NCBI RefSeq assembly: GCF_936928535.1
Contig: NZ_CAKZHY010000099.1
Location: 124,001-188,000 of the forward strand
Direction of reading: 5' to 3'
From: an uncultured Bradyrhizobium sp.
GTDB taxonomy: Bacteria; Pseudomonadota; Alphaproteobacteria; Rhizobiales; Xanthobacteraceae
DNA: 64,000 bases
A program made the position numbers and the translations under genes. Position 1 is the stretch's first letter; every line of letters starts with the position of its first letter. Of the stretch, positions 27,567 to 38,430 are shown piece by piece. The notes beneath the pieces are model-generated. The model was not told where the DNA came from and did no database searches. It saw only the letters and a list, made by a program, of their open reading frames with translations.

Positions 27567-27680
27567 GAGAAATCCTCCCGGCTTTTCTTCTATGGGTTCA
27601 ATACCGGGCGGGACATTAGACCAGCCCGGATCGAACGCAAAACCGGAAAAGGCGCCCCGGACATGCGTTGAGGCGCTATT

Positions 27681-29399
<1,719 letters not shown>

Positions 29400-29433
29400 A
29401 AGCCCCGTTTGCGATTGAATTCCAGTTCAGTGC

Positions 29434-29973
29434 TCACAGCGAAGACCTCGCCTTTTGCACCATGTCGTCGAATGTCGTGTCGAGCCATGGGTTGCCGCCG
29501 CGGCAGCCGGCGACGACCTGCTCGGCCCAGCCGGTGTAGTCGGCGAGGTCGTCGCGTTCTTCCGCGGTCGGATTGGAATGAATGCGTGCGCCGATATTGC
29601 TGACCTTGTCGGCAATCTTGATCAGCTTTGCGCCTGCCGATTTCTTCGGCCCGTGGACCACCTGCAGGCGCCGCCGCTCGGCCTTCGACAGGCTCATGTC
29701 GTCGGTACACTCGACAACGAGCGAGGCAACACGCTGGGAGAATCTTTCCGCGAGCTCTTCTCGGGTGGTCTCGGTGTCTTCGATCGTGTCGTGCAGCCAG
29801 CCAGCCGCGACGAGTTCGGCATCGGCGCCATCCGTCGCGACTGCAAGCAGGTGCGCGACCTCTGCAAGATGGTTGATGTAGGGCTCATTCCCCCGCCCCT
29901 TGCGCGCCATGCCGTTGTGCCGGCGCGCGGCCAGCTCAGCAGCTTCGGAAACGAGGCGGACCGGGGCAATCAC
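29434..29973 (-). CDS. HD-domain hydrolase, MESH1/SpoT-hydrolase-like
   Basis: 179 residues with the small RelA/SpoT homologue hydrolase pattern: AARRHNGMARKGRGNEPYI then NHLAEVAHLL, the HD motif in GWLHDTIEDT, and KLIKIADKVSNIGAR. These residues form the Mn2+ site that removes the 3' pyrophosphate of (p)ppGpp. No synthetase domain is present. Related proteins act on (p)ppGpp or on NADPH. It sits between ureC and the second patatin gene in the urease operon. Confidence 0.85.
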   Translation of the reverse strand: MIAPVRLVSEAAELAARRHNGMARKGRGNEPYINHLAEVAHLLAVATDGADAELVAAGWLHDTIEDTETTREELAERFSQRVASLVVECTDDMSLSKAERRRLQVVHGPKKSAGAKLIKIADKVSNIGARIHSNPTAEERDDLADYTGWAEQVVAGCRGGNPWLDTTFDDMVQKARSSL

Positions 29974-29987
29974 GACAACACTCCTTG

Positions 29988-31115
29988 TCAGTGCAGCGCC
30001 GGCAGCAAGCCGCGGGTCTTGAACATTTCGTCGAGCTTCACCTGTGCAAGCCGGTACCCTGCCTTGCGGCGCCGCTCGATGCCCGCGGCGGAAAAATCGC
30101 GAAAGGCTCCAGAATCCTCGGCCTCCTCCGACACGCCGGCCGCCCTGACGAGGTCGGAATCGGCAAGATCGATGTTGGTGATCGCACCCAGCGTCTTGAA
30201 ACGCTGCGCCTGCGTCACCCGCCTGTCGAGGTCCGGCGTCCGCGCCGCTTCGGGAACGGCTGCGGACAACGCCTCGATGGTCTGAAGCAGCTCGTTGATG
30301 ACAGCGGCATTGGCGCCATCCTGGCGAAGCCGATTGCCATAGCGCAGCTCGCTGAGGCGGTCATTCACCTCGATCATGTTCTTGGGCGCAGCCCGCTTGT
30401 TGCGAAAGAGGTTCATCACCACGAGAATGCGATCGACATCCGTCGCCCCCGAAAACGCCTCGATGGCATCGCCGAGCGGCGTATTGTCGACGATACCGCC
30501 GTCCCAGAACTTCCTGTCACCAATCGGCGTCGCCGGAAATCCAGGGGGAAGGCTGCCACTGGCGAGGACGTGTTGCGGCTTGATCTCGCCCTGCTGCTCG
30601 CCCTCACGCGGATGGTTGCGGAAGCGCGTCAATTCGCCGGAGGACAAATCGACCGCAGTCACGACGAAGACCGTTGGGCTGGCATTCAGCGCGGCGAAAT
30701 CCACGTGGTTCTTCAGCGTCTCGAGCATGGGCGAGGTATCGTAGAAATTCCTCCAGCTGAGGACGTCCCAGTAGTCGTAACGCGGCTTGTAGAAGCCGTG
30801 GACGCCGAACAGGGCGAAATCCTGCTCCGGGATGCCCCACCAATAGTTGCACGGCTCCAGCGCAAGCTCGGACCAAAGCTCCTTCAAACGCCGTCTGGCG
30901 TCAGCCCGGTCAGCGGCACCAACGACACAGGCGGCGTTGATCGCGCCGATGGACACACCGGTGACCGCGACCAGCCTGACAGCCCGACCCGCTCGATCGA
31001 TGTCGTCCATCAATTCCAGCAGCGCCTCGATCGCACCGAACTCATAGGCGCCGAGCGCGCCGCCGCCCTGGAGCACGAGTCCGATCTCGACCTTGTCCTT
31101 GGCGAGCGTATCCAT
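29988..31115 (-). CDS. Patatin-like phospholipase, second paralogue
   Basis: 375 residues, the same architecture as the protein at 2267-3442: GGGALGAY at 17-24, GVSIG with nucleophile Ser55, and DGG with Asp205, followed by a DUF3734-like C-terminus. It is likely a cytosolic acyl hydrolase. It lies 26 bp downstream of ureB and 14 bp before the HD gene, all on one strand, so it appears to be part of the urease transcript. A link to urea metabolism is unknown. Confidence 0.89.
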   Translation of the reverse strand: MDTLAKDKVEIGLVLQGGGALGAYEFGAIEALLELMDDIDRAGRAVRLVAVTGVSIGAINAACVVGAADRADARRRLKELWSELALEPCNYWWGIPEQDFALFGVHGFYKPRYDYWDVLSWRNFYDTSPMLETLKNHVDFAALNASPTVFVVTAVDLSSGELTRFRNHPREGEQQGEIKPQHVLASGSLPPGFPATPIGDRKFWDGGIVDNTPLGDAIEAFSGATDVDRILVVMNLFRNKRAAPKNMIEVNDRLSELRYGNRLRQDGANAAVINELLQTIEALSAAVPEAARTPDLDRRVTQAQRFKTLGAITNIDLADSDLVRAAGVSEEAEDSGAFRDFSAAGIERRRKAGYRLAQVKLDEMFKTRGLLPALH

Positions 31116-31141
31116 GGCGGATCTTTCTATGGATTCCCTGC

Positions 31142-31447
31142 CTACAGCTTCCCCATCACGTCGCCACGAAAACCGTAGATCGTCTTCTTGCCCGCGAGCG
31201 CAACGAGCTGAATGTCGCGGGTCTGGCCGGGCTCGAAGCGGACGGCGGTGCCGGCGGCGATGTCGAGGCGCATGCCGCGGGACTTCTTGCGGTCGAATTT
31301 CAGCGCCGGGTTGGTTTCGAAGAAATGATAGTGCGAGCCGACCTGGATCGGGCGGTCGCCGGTGTTGGCCACCGTCAGCGTCACCGTCTTGCGGCCGGCA
31401 TTAAGCTCGATCTCGCCGTCCTGGATGAAGAGTTCGCCGGGAATCAT
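31142..31447 (-). CDS. ureB: Urease subunit beta
   Basis: 101 residues, standard length, with the UreB pattern MIPGELFIQDGEIELNAGR, VGSHYHFFETN and the C-terminal KTIYGFRGDVMG. It is a structural subunit of the urease trimer. A palindromic repeat separates it from ureA upstream. Confidence 0.97.
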   Translation of the reverse strand: MIPGELFIQDGEIELNAGRKTVTLTVANTGDRPIQVGSHYHFFETNPALKFDRKKSRGMRLDIAAGTAVRFEPGQTRDIQLVALAGKKTIYGFRGDVMGKL

Positions 31448-31461
31448 GTCTGTCCTCTCCT

Positions 31462-31552
31462 CGTCATTCCGGGGCTCGCGCAGCGAGAACCCGGAATCTC
31501 AATCAACTGTCTCTGGATTCCGGGGTCGCCCTTCGGGCGCCCCGGAATGACG
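31462..31552. repeat. Palindromic intergenic repeat (type B)
   Basis: A 91-bp element starting CGTCATTCCGGGG and ending CCCCGGAATGACG, with inner arms AACCCGGAATC and GGATTCCGGGG. It lies between ureA and ureB. The type is well known between genes of Bradyrhizobium and Rhodopseudomonas (from memory). Confidence 0.82.
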
Positions 31553-31559
31553 AATTAGA

Positions 31560-31862
31560 TTACCTGATCGGTTCGTGCACCGTGACGAGCTTGGTGCCAT
31601 CGGGGAACGTCGCCTCGACCTGGATGTCGTGGATCATCTCGGGGATGCCGGGCATGACCTGGTCGCGCGTCAGCACCTGCGCGCCCGATTGCATCAACTC
31701 GGCGACAGTGCGGCCGTCGCGCGCACCTTCGAGGATGAAATCGGAGATGATCGCAATCGCCTCGGGGTGGTTGAGCTTGACGCCGCGGTCCAGCCTGCGG
31801 CGCGCCACAATGGCGGCCATCGAGATCAGAAGCTTGTCCTTTTCGCGGGGAGACAGGTTCAT
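31560..31862 (-). CDS. ureA: Urease subunit gamma
   Basis: 100 residues, standard length. It begins MNLSPREKDKLLISMAAIVA and has LNHPEAIAIISDFILEGARDG and MIHDIQVEATFPDGTKLVTV, all UreA signatures. The small structural subunit of urease. Confidence 0.98.
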   Translation of the reverse strand: MNLSPREKDKLLISMAAIVARRRLDRGVKLNHPEAIAIISDFILEGARDGRTVAELMQSGAQVLTRDQVMPGIPEMIHDIQVEATFPDGTKLVTVHEPIR

Positions 31863-31886
31863 GAAGAATCTCTTCCGTTCAACTCG

Positions 31887-32729
31887 TCAATTCAGCCAGA
31901 GCCGCGGCAAGACCGCACCGGTGCGCGCCAGCACGGCCATCATGTCGGCACGCAAACGCGCCGCATCTTGGGCACAGAACCGCGCCATTGCAAAGCCATT
32001 CCACGCGGATATCCCGACCTCGCCGGCGAAAGAGTCCGACGCCTCACGGAGGCGTTCGACCAGTGCCTCGTCGCCGGGCACGATCAAGGCCGTGCCGATC
32101 GCAGCAGCGCCCTTCGCGACCGCCAGTCGCGCCAGTTTCGCACCGATATCACCGTCGAGCCTGACGGTCTCGGCAAAGACCAGCTTGCCGCCGCGGCGAA
32201 GCCGCCAGCGATCGACGAATTCGCCCTGCTCCATGCGCTCGCCCATGGCGGTCCGACCGAAGACGACAATCTCACACAGCAGCAGCGAGGCGGCCTCAGC
32301 GAGCTCGATGTCGAAGCGGCGATGGACCCGCGCGCGGTCGAACAAGATCGTCTCCTGGGGCAGCCAGGACAGATGCGCACCGGCGCCAACCTTCAAGGAA
32401 ATGTTGAGCTGCGCCGCCGCGCCCGGCGCGCGATAGACTTTCTCGGCGGCGGCGGTGGTCAGTGTCAGGCGCGAGTTATCTGCGGCCGATATCTCGATAT
32501 CGAACCGATCACCGCCGGCAACGCCGCCGGCCGTGTTGACGAACACTCCGGACAGGCCGTCATCCTCCGGCGAGGGAAAACGCACGCGGAGCGAGCCGGA
32601 TTCATACAAAGCGCCGCGGCGCGTCACGCCATCGCGGGCGTGCACATCGAAGCTGACGGCGCCACGGGCGCGATTGGCTTCGAACACCGAAGATGTCGCC
32701 AAAGATGTGACCAAGGCGTCGCTCCACAT
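31887..32729 (-). CDS. ureD: Urease accessory protein UreD (UreH)
   Basis: About 280 residues from ATG 32729 (MWSDALVTS); an ATG at 32759 would add ten. Typical UreD blocks: VFVNTAGGVAGGDRF, TTAAAEKVYRAPG, LSWLPQETILFDRARVHRR and FGRTAMGERM. It is the scaffold on which apo-urease binds UreF and UreG. The gap to urtE is about 50 bp, so transport and enzyme genes are probably linked in one transcript. Confidence 0.95.
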   Translation of the reverse strand: MWSDALVTSLATSSVFEANRARGAVSFDVHARDGVTRRGALYESGSLRVRFPSPEDDGLSGVFVNTAGGVAGGDRFDIEISAADNSRLTLTTAAAEKVYRAPGAAAQLNISLKVGAGAHLSWLPQETILFDRARVHRRFDIELAEAASLLLCEIVVFGRTAMGERMEQGEFVDRWRLRRGGKLVFAETVRLDGDIGAKLARLAVAKGAAAIGTALIVPGDEALVERLREASDSFAGEVGISAWNGFAMARFCAQDAARLRADMMAVLARTGAVLPRLWLN

Positions 32730-32782
32730 CCGTCTCCCCCAGCCGGCCGCGGCAGGCATTCCTGAGCCTACAATGTCCCGGC

Positions 32783-33478
32783 TTACAGCGCCATCTGGCG
32801 GCTGATCTCGCTTGGGTCGAGATTGGAGCGATCGCAGGTGAACTTCACGGCACCGCGATCCATCACCGCAAAGCTGTCGCCGAGTTCGCAGGCAAAATCG
32901 AGATATTGTTCGACCAGCACGATGGCGATGTTGCCGAGGTTGCGCAAGTACGAGATCGCCCTGCCGATGTCCTTGATGATCGAGGGCTGGATGCCCTCGG
33001 TCGGCTCGTCGAGCAGCAGCAGCTTTGGCCGCATCACCAGCGCGCGCCCGATCGCGAGCTGCTGCTGCTGGCCGCCCGAGAGATCGCCGCCGCGCCGGCC
33101 GAGCATGGACTGCAGCACCGGAAACAGCGAGAACACGTCATCAGGAATGTTCTTGTCCTGGCGTTTGAGCGGGCCGAAGCCGGTCTTGAGGTTCTCCTCG
33201 ACCGTCAGCAGCGGAAAGATTTCACGGCCCTGCGGCACGAAGCCGATGCCTTTGCGCGCCCGCTCATATGGCTTCAAGCCGGTAATGTCGCTGCCGTCGA
33301 ACAGGATCGCGCCCGAGGAGATGGGATACTGCCCGACCATGGCGCGGAGCAGCGAGGTTTTGCCGACGCCGTTGCGTCCGAGCACGCAGGTCACCTTGCC
33401 CGGCTCGGCCGCGATCGAGACGCCGCGCAAGGCCTGCGCCGCGCCGTAGAACAGGTTGATGTTCTTGACCTCAAGCAT
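32783..33478 (-). CDS. urtE: Urea ABC transporter ATP-binding protein UrtE
   Basis: 231 residues. LivF-type ABC ATPase with Walker A GRNGVGKTS, Q-loop, signature LSGGQQQQLAIGRAL, Walker B LLLDEPTEG and the family tag EGIQPSIIKDI. It pairs with UrtD to power urea uptake. 3-bp gap to urtD. Confidence 0.95.
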   Translation of the reverse strand: MLEVKNINLFYGAAQALRGVSIAAEPGKVTCVLGRNGVGKTSLLRAMVGQYPISSGAILFDGSDITGLKPYERARKGIGFVPQGREIFPLLTVEENLKTGFGPLKRQDKNIPDDVFSLFPVLQSMLGRRGGDLSGGQQQQLAIGRALVMRPKLLLLDEPTEGIQPSIIKDIGRAISYLRNLGNIAIVLVEQYLDFACELGDSFAVMDRGAVKFTCDRSNLDPSEISRQMAL

Positions 33479-33481
33479 GGC

Positions 33482-34243
33482 TCAGCGTCCCAGATAGACT
33501 TCGATGACCCGCTCGTTGGACGAGACTTGGTCGATGGTTCCTTCGGCAAGCACGGTGCCCTCATGCAGACAGGTGACCTTGACCCCGAGTTCGCGCACGA
33601 ACGTCATGTCGTGCTCGACCACCATGACGGTGTGGGTCTTGTTGATCTCCTTGAGCAGCTCGGCGGTGAGATGGGTCTCGACGTCGGTCATGCCGGCGAC
33701 GGGCTCATCGACGAGCAGCAGTTTTGGATCCTGCGCGAGCAGCATGCCGATCTCGAGCCACTGCTTCTGGCCGTGGCTGAGGCTGCCGGCCAGCCGGTTG
33801 CGGGCGTCGGTGAGGCGGATGGTCTCCAGCACCTTGTCGATCCGCTCTGACTCGGCCCTGCTGCCGCGCCAGAACAGCGTGCCCTTGACGCTGTGATCGA
33901 CATTGAGCGCCAGCAGCAGGTTGTCCTGCACGGTCTGGCTGTCGAACACCGTCGGCTTCTGGAATTTGCGGCCGATGCCGAGCTCGGCGATGCGGGTCTC
34001 GTCGAGACGCGTCAGGTCGGTGACACCGTCGAACAGCACCGTACCCTCGTCGGGCTTGGTCTTGCCGGTGATGATGTCCATCATCGTGGTCTTGCCGGCA
34101 CCGTTGGGGCCGATGATGGCGCGCATCTCGCCCGGCGCGAGCGTCAGCGACAGATTGTTGATGGCGTGGAAGCCGTCGAACGAGACGTGCACGCCGTCGA
34201 GATAGAGCATCGCGGAGGTCGCGCGGGTATCCATGACATTCAT
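33482..34243 (-). CDS. urtD: Urea ABC transporter ATP-binding protein UrtD
   Basis: 253 residues. LivG-type ABC ATPase with Walker A GPNGAGKTT, the variant signature LSHGQKQWLEIGM and Walker B LLVDEPVAGMTD, typical of UrtD. The N-terminal start could also be Met4. 5-bp gap to urtC. Confidence 0.95.
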   Translation of the reverse strand: MNVMDTRATSAMLYLDGVHVSFDGFHAINNLSLTLAPGEMRAIIGPNGAGKTTMMDIITGKTKPDEGTVLFDGVTDLTRLDETRIAELGIGRKFQKPTVFDSQTVQDNLLLALNVDHSVKGTLFWRGSRAESERIDKVLETIRLTDARNRLAGSLSHGQKQWLEIGMLLAQDPKLLLVDEPVAGMTDVETHLTAELLKEINKTHTVMVVEHDMTFVRELGVKVTCLHEGTVLAEGTIDQVSSNERVIEVYLGR

Positions 34244-34248
34244 GACCG

Positions 34249-35418
34249 CTACTCCGCCATCTTCGGTTCGGTGATGCCGTCTTCGGCCGCCGCGCTCGCG
34301 GTCGTCGCGGCCGGACGCCTCTCCCTGGCCTGCTCGCGCCAGGCATTGAAGGTGCCGACGATGCCCCTGGGCAGCAGCAGCGTCACCAGGATGAACATAG
34401 CACCCAGCATGAACAGCCAGTACGGCGCCAGCACGCCCGACGTGAAGAAGGTCTTGGCGTAGTTGACGACGATGGCGCCGAGCGCCGCACCGACCAGCGT
34501 GCCGCGGCCGCCGACCGCGACCCAGATCACCGCCTCGATCGAATTGCCCGGGGCGAATTCACTGGGGTTGATGATGCCGACCTGCGGCACATAGAGCGCG
34601 CCGGCGACGCCGGCCATGCAGGCCGACAGCGTGAATACGAACAGCTTGTAGGATTCGACCCGGTAGCCGAGGAAGCGGCTGCGCGATTCGGCATCGCGGA
34701 TCGCGATCAGCACCTTGCCGAGCTTGGAGGACACGACCGCGCGGCAGATCAGGAAGCTGACGATCAGCGCTAAACAACTTAGCGCGAACAGCGCGGCGCG
34801 CGTGCCCTCGGCCTGGACGTTGAAGCCCAGGATGTCCTTGAAGTCGGTGAGGCCATTGTTGCCGCCAAATCCGAAGTCATTGCGGAAGAAGGCGAGCAGC
34901 AGCGCATAGGTCATGGCCTGGGTGATGATCGACAGGTACACGCCGGTGACACGGGAGCGGAAGGCGAGCCAGCCGAAGCAGAAGGCGAGCAGGCCGGGCA
35001 CGACCAGCACCATCAACGCCGCGAACCAGAACATGTCGAAGCCGTACCAGGTCCAGGGCAGCTTCGAGTAGTTCAGGAACACCATGAAGTCCGGCAGGAT
35101 GGGATTGCCGTAGACGCCGCGGGTGCCGATCTGCCGCATCAGATACATGCCCATGGCATAGCCGCCGAGCGCGAAGAAGGCGCCGTGGCCAAGCGAGAGA
35201 ATGCCGCAATAGCCCCAGATCAGGTCGATCGAAAGCGCCAGGATCGCGTAGCAGACATATTTGCCCCAGAGCGCGACCAGATAGGTCGGCACCTGCAGGG
35301 CCGAGCCCGCCGGCAGCAGCAGGTTGGAGAGCGGGATGAGGATGCCGCAGGCGGCGACGATCATCAGGAAGATCGCCGCGCCGCGGTCCAGCGATCGCGT
35401 CAGCATGTGAGGGGTCAT
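34249..35418 (-). CDS. urtC: Urea ABC transporter permease UrtC
   Basis: 389 residues, LivM-type permease with about ten helices; includes GILSLGHGAFFALGGYAMGMYLM and GRGTLVGAALGAIVVNYAKT. The C-terminus is a charged tail (RERRPAATTA...). It overlaps urtB by 4 bp. Confidence 0.95.
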   Translation of the reverse strand: MTPHMLTRSLDRGAAIFLMIVAACGILIPLSNLLLPAGSALQVPTYLVALWGKYVCYAILALSIDLIWGYCGILSLGHGAFFALGGYAMGMYLMRQIGTRGVYGNPILPDFMVFLNYSKLPWTWYGFDMFWFAALMVLVVPGLLAFCFGWLAFRSRVTGVYLSIITQAMTYALLLAFFRNDFGFGGNNGLTDFKDILGFNVQAEGTRAALFALSCLALIVSFLICRAVVSSKLGKVLIAIRDAESRSRFLGYRVESYKLFVFTLSACMAGVAGALYVPQVGIINPSEFAPGNSIEAVIWVAVGGRGTLVGAALGAIVVNYAKTFFTSGVLAPYWLFMLGAMFILVTLLLPRGIVGTFNAWREQARERRPAATTASAAAEDGITEPKMAE

Positions 35419-37025
35419 GCTTCCACCGCACGGCCCTTGAGCGCGAACAGGCCGCGCGGCCGCTTTTGAATGAACAGGATGATCAGGACCAGGATCGCGA
35501 TCTTGCCGAGCACGGCGCCGGCGACCGGCTCCAGGAACTTGTTGGCGATGCCAAGCGTGAAGGCGCCGACCAGCGTCCCCCAGAGATTGCCGACGCCGCC
35601 GAACACCACGACCATGAAGCTGTCGATGATGTAGCTCTGGCCGAGATTGGGGCTGACATTGTCGATCTGCGACAGCGCCACGCCGGCGATGCCGGCAATG
35701 CCCGAACCAAGCCCGAAGGTGAGCGCATCGACGCGCGAGGTGGCAATGCCCATCGAGGCCGCCATGCGGCGGTTCTGCGTCACGGCCCGCATCTCGAGAC
35801 CGAGCGCCGTGTAACGCAGCATGGCGAGCAGGATCACGAACACGGCAAGCGTGAAGCAGAGGATCCAGAGCCGATTATAGGTGATGGTGATCTGGCCGAG
35901 TTCGAACGCACCGCTCATCCAGGACGGGTTGCCGACCTCGCGGTTGGTCGGGCCGAACATGGTGCGCACCGCCTGCTGCAGCACCAGCGACAGGCCCCAG
36001 GTCGCGAGCAGCGTCTCCAGCGGCCGGCCATAGAGGAAGCGGATGATGCTGCGCTCGATCAGCACGCCGATGGCGCCGGCGACGAGGAAGGCGAGCGGCA
36101 CGGCGATCAGCAGCGAATAGTCGAACAAGGCGGGATAACGGGTGCGGATCACCTCCTGCACCACGAAGGTGGTGTAGGCCCCGATCATCACCATCTCGCC
36201 ATGGGCCATGTTGATGACGCCCATCACGCCGAAGGTGATGGCGAGCCCAATCGCCGCGAGCAGCAGCACTGAGCCGAGCGACAGGCCATACCAGGCATTC
36301 TGCACCGTGGACCAGACCGCAAGCGAGTTCTGGATCGAGCCGATCGCGCTCGTGGCTGCCTTCGCCACGGACGCCGGCTGGTCGGTGCCGATGTCGGACA
36401 GCAGCGCCAGCGCCTCCTGATCGCCGCGCGCCTTGATGGTGGCGACGGCCTCGAGCTTCTGCACTTCGGTGGCGTCTGACTTGAACAGCAGGATCGCCGC
36501 ACGCGCATCACCGAGCGCGGCCTTGACCGATTTATTGGTCTCCTTGGCGAGCGCGCTTTCAACCGGCTCGAGCGCAGTCTCCTCATGCGACTTGAACACG
36601 GACTGCGCGGCCTGGAGGCGGGCGCCGAGATCGGGCGACTGGAGCGTCAGGCTGCCGATCGCAGCATCGACGCTGCGGCGCAGGCGGTTGTTGAGGCGGA
36701 CGGCGCTGGCGCTGTCGGGCACGCTGGCGACGGGCTCACCGGTCGCGGCATCGATCGACTTGCCGTCGGTACCGGTGACGTAGACCTTCTTGGTGTCAGG
36801 ATCGGCCATGAGGCGGTCGTCCTGGAGCGCGCTGATGATCGGAAAGGCGAGCTTGTTGCCGCTGCTTGCGATCGCCCCGATTGCTTCATCCGTGTCGGAA
36901 AAATCGTCGTTGGCGAATTTGGCGACCGCATCCTCGAACGGACCGGCAAAGGCCGGCAGTGCGAACGCGATCAGGAACAGCGAAAGGACGAGGCTCGCAA
37001 GACGAGCGGTTAATTTTGATGGCAC
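35415..37025 (-). CDS. urtB: Urea ABC transporter permease UrtB
   Basis: 536 residues. An N-terminal signal peptide and a ~200-residue periplasmic helical-repeat extension (ending near AVWSTVQNAWYGL) precede a LivH-type permease with GVMGVINMAHGEMVMIGAYT and the closing GNLWGTLVGAFTLG. The long extension is a normal trait of UrtB. It follows urtA after an 82-bp gap holding a strong hairpin. Confidence 0.95.
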   Translation of the reverse strand: MPSKLTARLASLVLSLFLIAFALPAFAGPFEDAVAKFANDDFSDTDEAIGAIASSGNKLAFPIISALQDDRLMADPDTKKVYVTGTDGKSIDAATGEPVASVPDSASAVRLNNRLRRSVDAAIGSLTLQSPDLGARLQAAQSVFKSHEETALEPVESALAKETNKSVKAALGDARAAILLFKSDATEVQKLEAVATIKARGDQEALALLSDIGTDQPASVAKAATSAIGSIQNSLAVWSTVQNAWYGLSLGSVLLLAAIGLAITFGVMGVINMAHGEMVMIGAYTTFVVQEVIRTRYPALFDYSLLIAVPLAFLVAGAIGVLIERSIIRFLYGRPLETLLATWGLSLVLQQAVRTMFGPTNREVGNPSWMSGAFELGQITITYNRLWILCFTLAVFVILLAMLRYTALGLEMRAVTQNRRMAASMGIATSRVDALTFGLGSGIAGIAGVALSQIDNVSPNLGQSYIIDSFMVVVFGGVGNLWGTLVGAFTLGIANKFLEPVAGAVLGKIAILVLIILFIQKRPRGLFALKGRAVEA

Positions 37026-37048
37026 TGTGGATCACCCCGGCAGAAGTG

Positions 37049-37080
37049 GGGAGAAGACGGCGGAATAACCGTCTTCTCCC
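37049..37080 (-). other. 12-bp intercistronic hairpin between urtA and urtB
   Basis: GGGAGAAGACGG at 37049-37060 pairs perfectly with CCGTCTTCTCCC at 37069-37080 across an 8-nt loop. No T-run follows on the transcribed (minus) strand. Such stems after binding-protein genes usually protect the upstream mRNA end and reduce readthrough, which would make UrtA more abundant than the permeases (inference). Confidence 0.8.
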
Positions 37081-37107
37081 GTCGTGCAGTCGAATGTCAG
37101 ATCCGGA

Positions 37108-38430
37108 TCAGGAGCCGGAGCCGAGGCACTTGTTGGTCTTGGTGTTGAAGTTGCCGCACTTCTTGCCGACCCAGTCGCCGATCAGGTCCTTGGAGCCGTC
37201 GAGCTCCTTCGACCAGGCGTCGCCCGCCACGAGACCCGGGGTCTTCCAGACCACGTCGAACTGGCCGTTGCCCTTGATCTCGCCGATGAACACCGGCTTG
37301 GTGATGTGGTGGTTCGGCAGCATCTTCGACACGCCACCGGTCAGGTTCGGCGCCTCGATGCCGGGAAGCGCGTCGATCACCTTGTCCGGATCGGTCGACT
37401 TCACCTTCTCGACGGCCTTCACCCACATGTTGAAGCCGATCACGTGGGCTTCCATGGGGTCGTTGGTCGTGCGCTTCGGGTTCTTGGTGTAGGCCTGCCA
37501 GTCCTTGATGAACTTCTCGTTCGCCGGGGTCTTGATCGACTCGAAGTAGTTCCAGGCGGCGAGATGGCCGACCAGCGGCTTGGTGTCGATGCCGGCCAGC
37601 TCTTCTTCACCCACCGAGAACGCGACCACCGGGATGTCCTTCGCCTTGATGCCCTGATTGCCGAGCTCCTTGTAGAAGGGAACGTTGGCGTCGCCGTTGA
37701 TGGTCGAGACCACCGCGGTCTTCTTGCCGGCCGAGCCGAACTTCTTGATGTCGGCCACGATCGTCTGCCAGTCGGAGTGACCGAACGGCGTGTAGTTGAT
37801 CATGATGTCTTCCTGGGCGACACCCTTCGACTTCAGATAGGCTTCCAGGATCTTGTTGGTGGTGCGCGGATAGACGTAGTCGGTGCCCGCGAGCACCCAG
37901 CGCTTCACCTTCTCTTCCTTCATCAAATAGTCGACGGCGGGGATCGCCTGCTGGTTCGGCGCAGCACCGGTGTAGAACACGTTGCGCTCGGATTCCTCAC
38001 CCTCGTACTGGACGGGGTAGAATAGGATGTTGTTGAGCTCCTTGAACACCGGGAGCACCGACTTGCGCGACACCGAGGTCCAGCAGCCGAACACGACCGA
38101 GACCTTGTCCTTGGTGATCAGCTCGCGGGCCTTTTCGGCGAACAGCGGCCAGTTCGACGCGGGATCGACGACCACGGCCTCGAGCTTCTTGCCGAGCAGA
38201 CCGCCCTTCTTGTTCTGCTCGTCGATCAGGAAGAGGATGGTGTCCTTCAGCGTGGTTTCGCTGATGGCCATGGTGCCGGAGAGGGAGTGCAGGACGCCGA
38301 CCTTGATGGTGTCGTCCGCGGCCTTCGCACCGGAAATGGACGCCAGACCGAGCAACAGTCCGGTGGTCGCGGCGAGCACGCCGCGGCGGCTAAATGACGC
38401 CGCTATATCGTGAATGGATTTGGTAGGCAT
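37108..38430 (-). CDS. urtA: Urea ABC transporter substrate-binding protein UrtA
   Basis: The start is placed at ATG 38430 (MPTKSIHDIAASFSRRGVLA); the twin-arginine-like SRRG and hydrophobic segment to SGAKAADD form the signal peptide. About 440 residues. Type I periplasmic binding protein of the UrtA/FmdD group, with VGVLHSLSGTMAISE, WPLFAEKARELI, VFGCWTSVSRKSVLPVFKE and LLFYPVQYEGEE-like segments. It binds urea (or short amides) in the periplasm. First gene of the cluster, behind a sigma-54 promoter. Confidence 0.95.
   Translation of the reverse strand: MPTKSIHDIAASFSRRGVLAATTGLLLGLASISGAKAADDTIKVGVLHSLSGTMAISETTLKDTILFLIDEQNKKGGLLGKKLEAVVVDPASNWPLFAEKARELITKDKVSVVFGCWTSVSRKSVLPVFKELNNILFYPVQYEGEESERNVFYTGAAPNQQAIPAVDYLMKEEKVKRWVLAGTDYVYPRTTNKILEAYLKSKGVAQEDIMINYTPFGHSDWQTIVADIKKFGSAGKKTAVVSTINGDANVPFYKELGNQGIKAKDIPVVAFSVGEEELAGIDTKPLVGHLAAWNYFESIKTPANEKFIKDWQAYTKNPKRTTNDPMEAHVIGFNMWVKAVEKVKSTDPDKVIDALPGIEAPNLTGGVSKMLPNHHITKPVFIGEIKGNGQFDVVWKTPGLVAGDAWSKELDGSKDLIGDWVGKKCGNFNTKTNKCLGSGS

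Noticed and set aside
26658..27671. Plus-strand ORF of 337 codons over ureE and the ABM gene
   Set aside because: It is antisense to ureE and ABM; its Met/Val/Ile-rich start mirrors the His repeat and no domain is seen.
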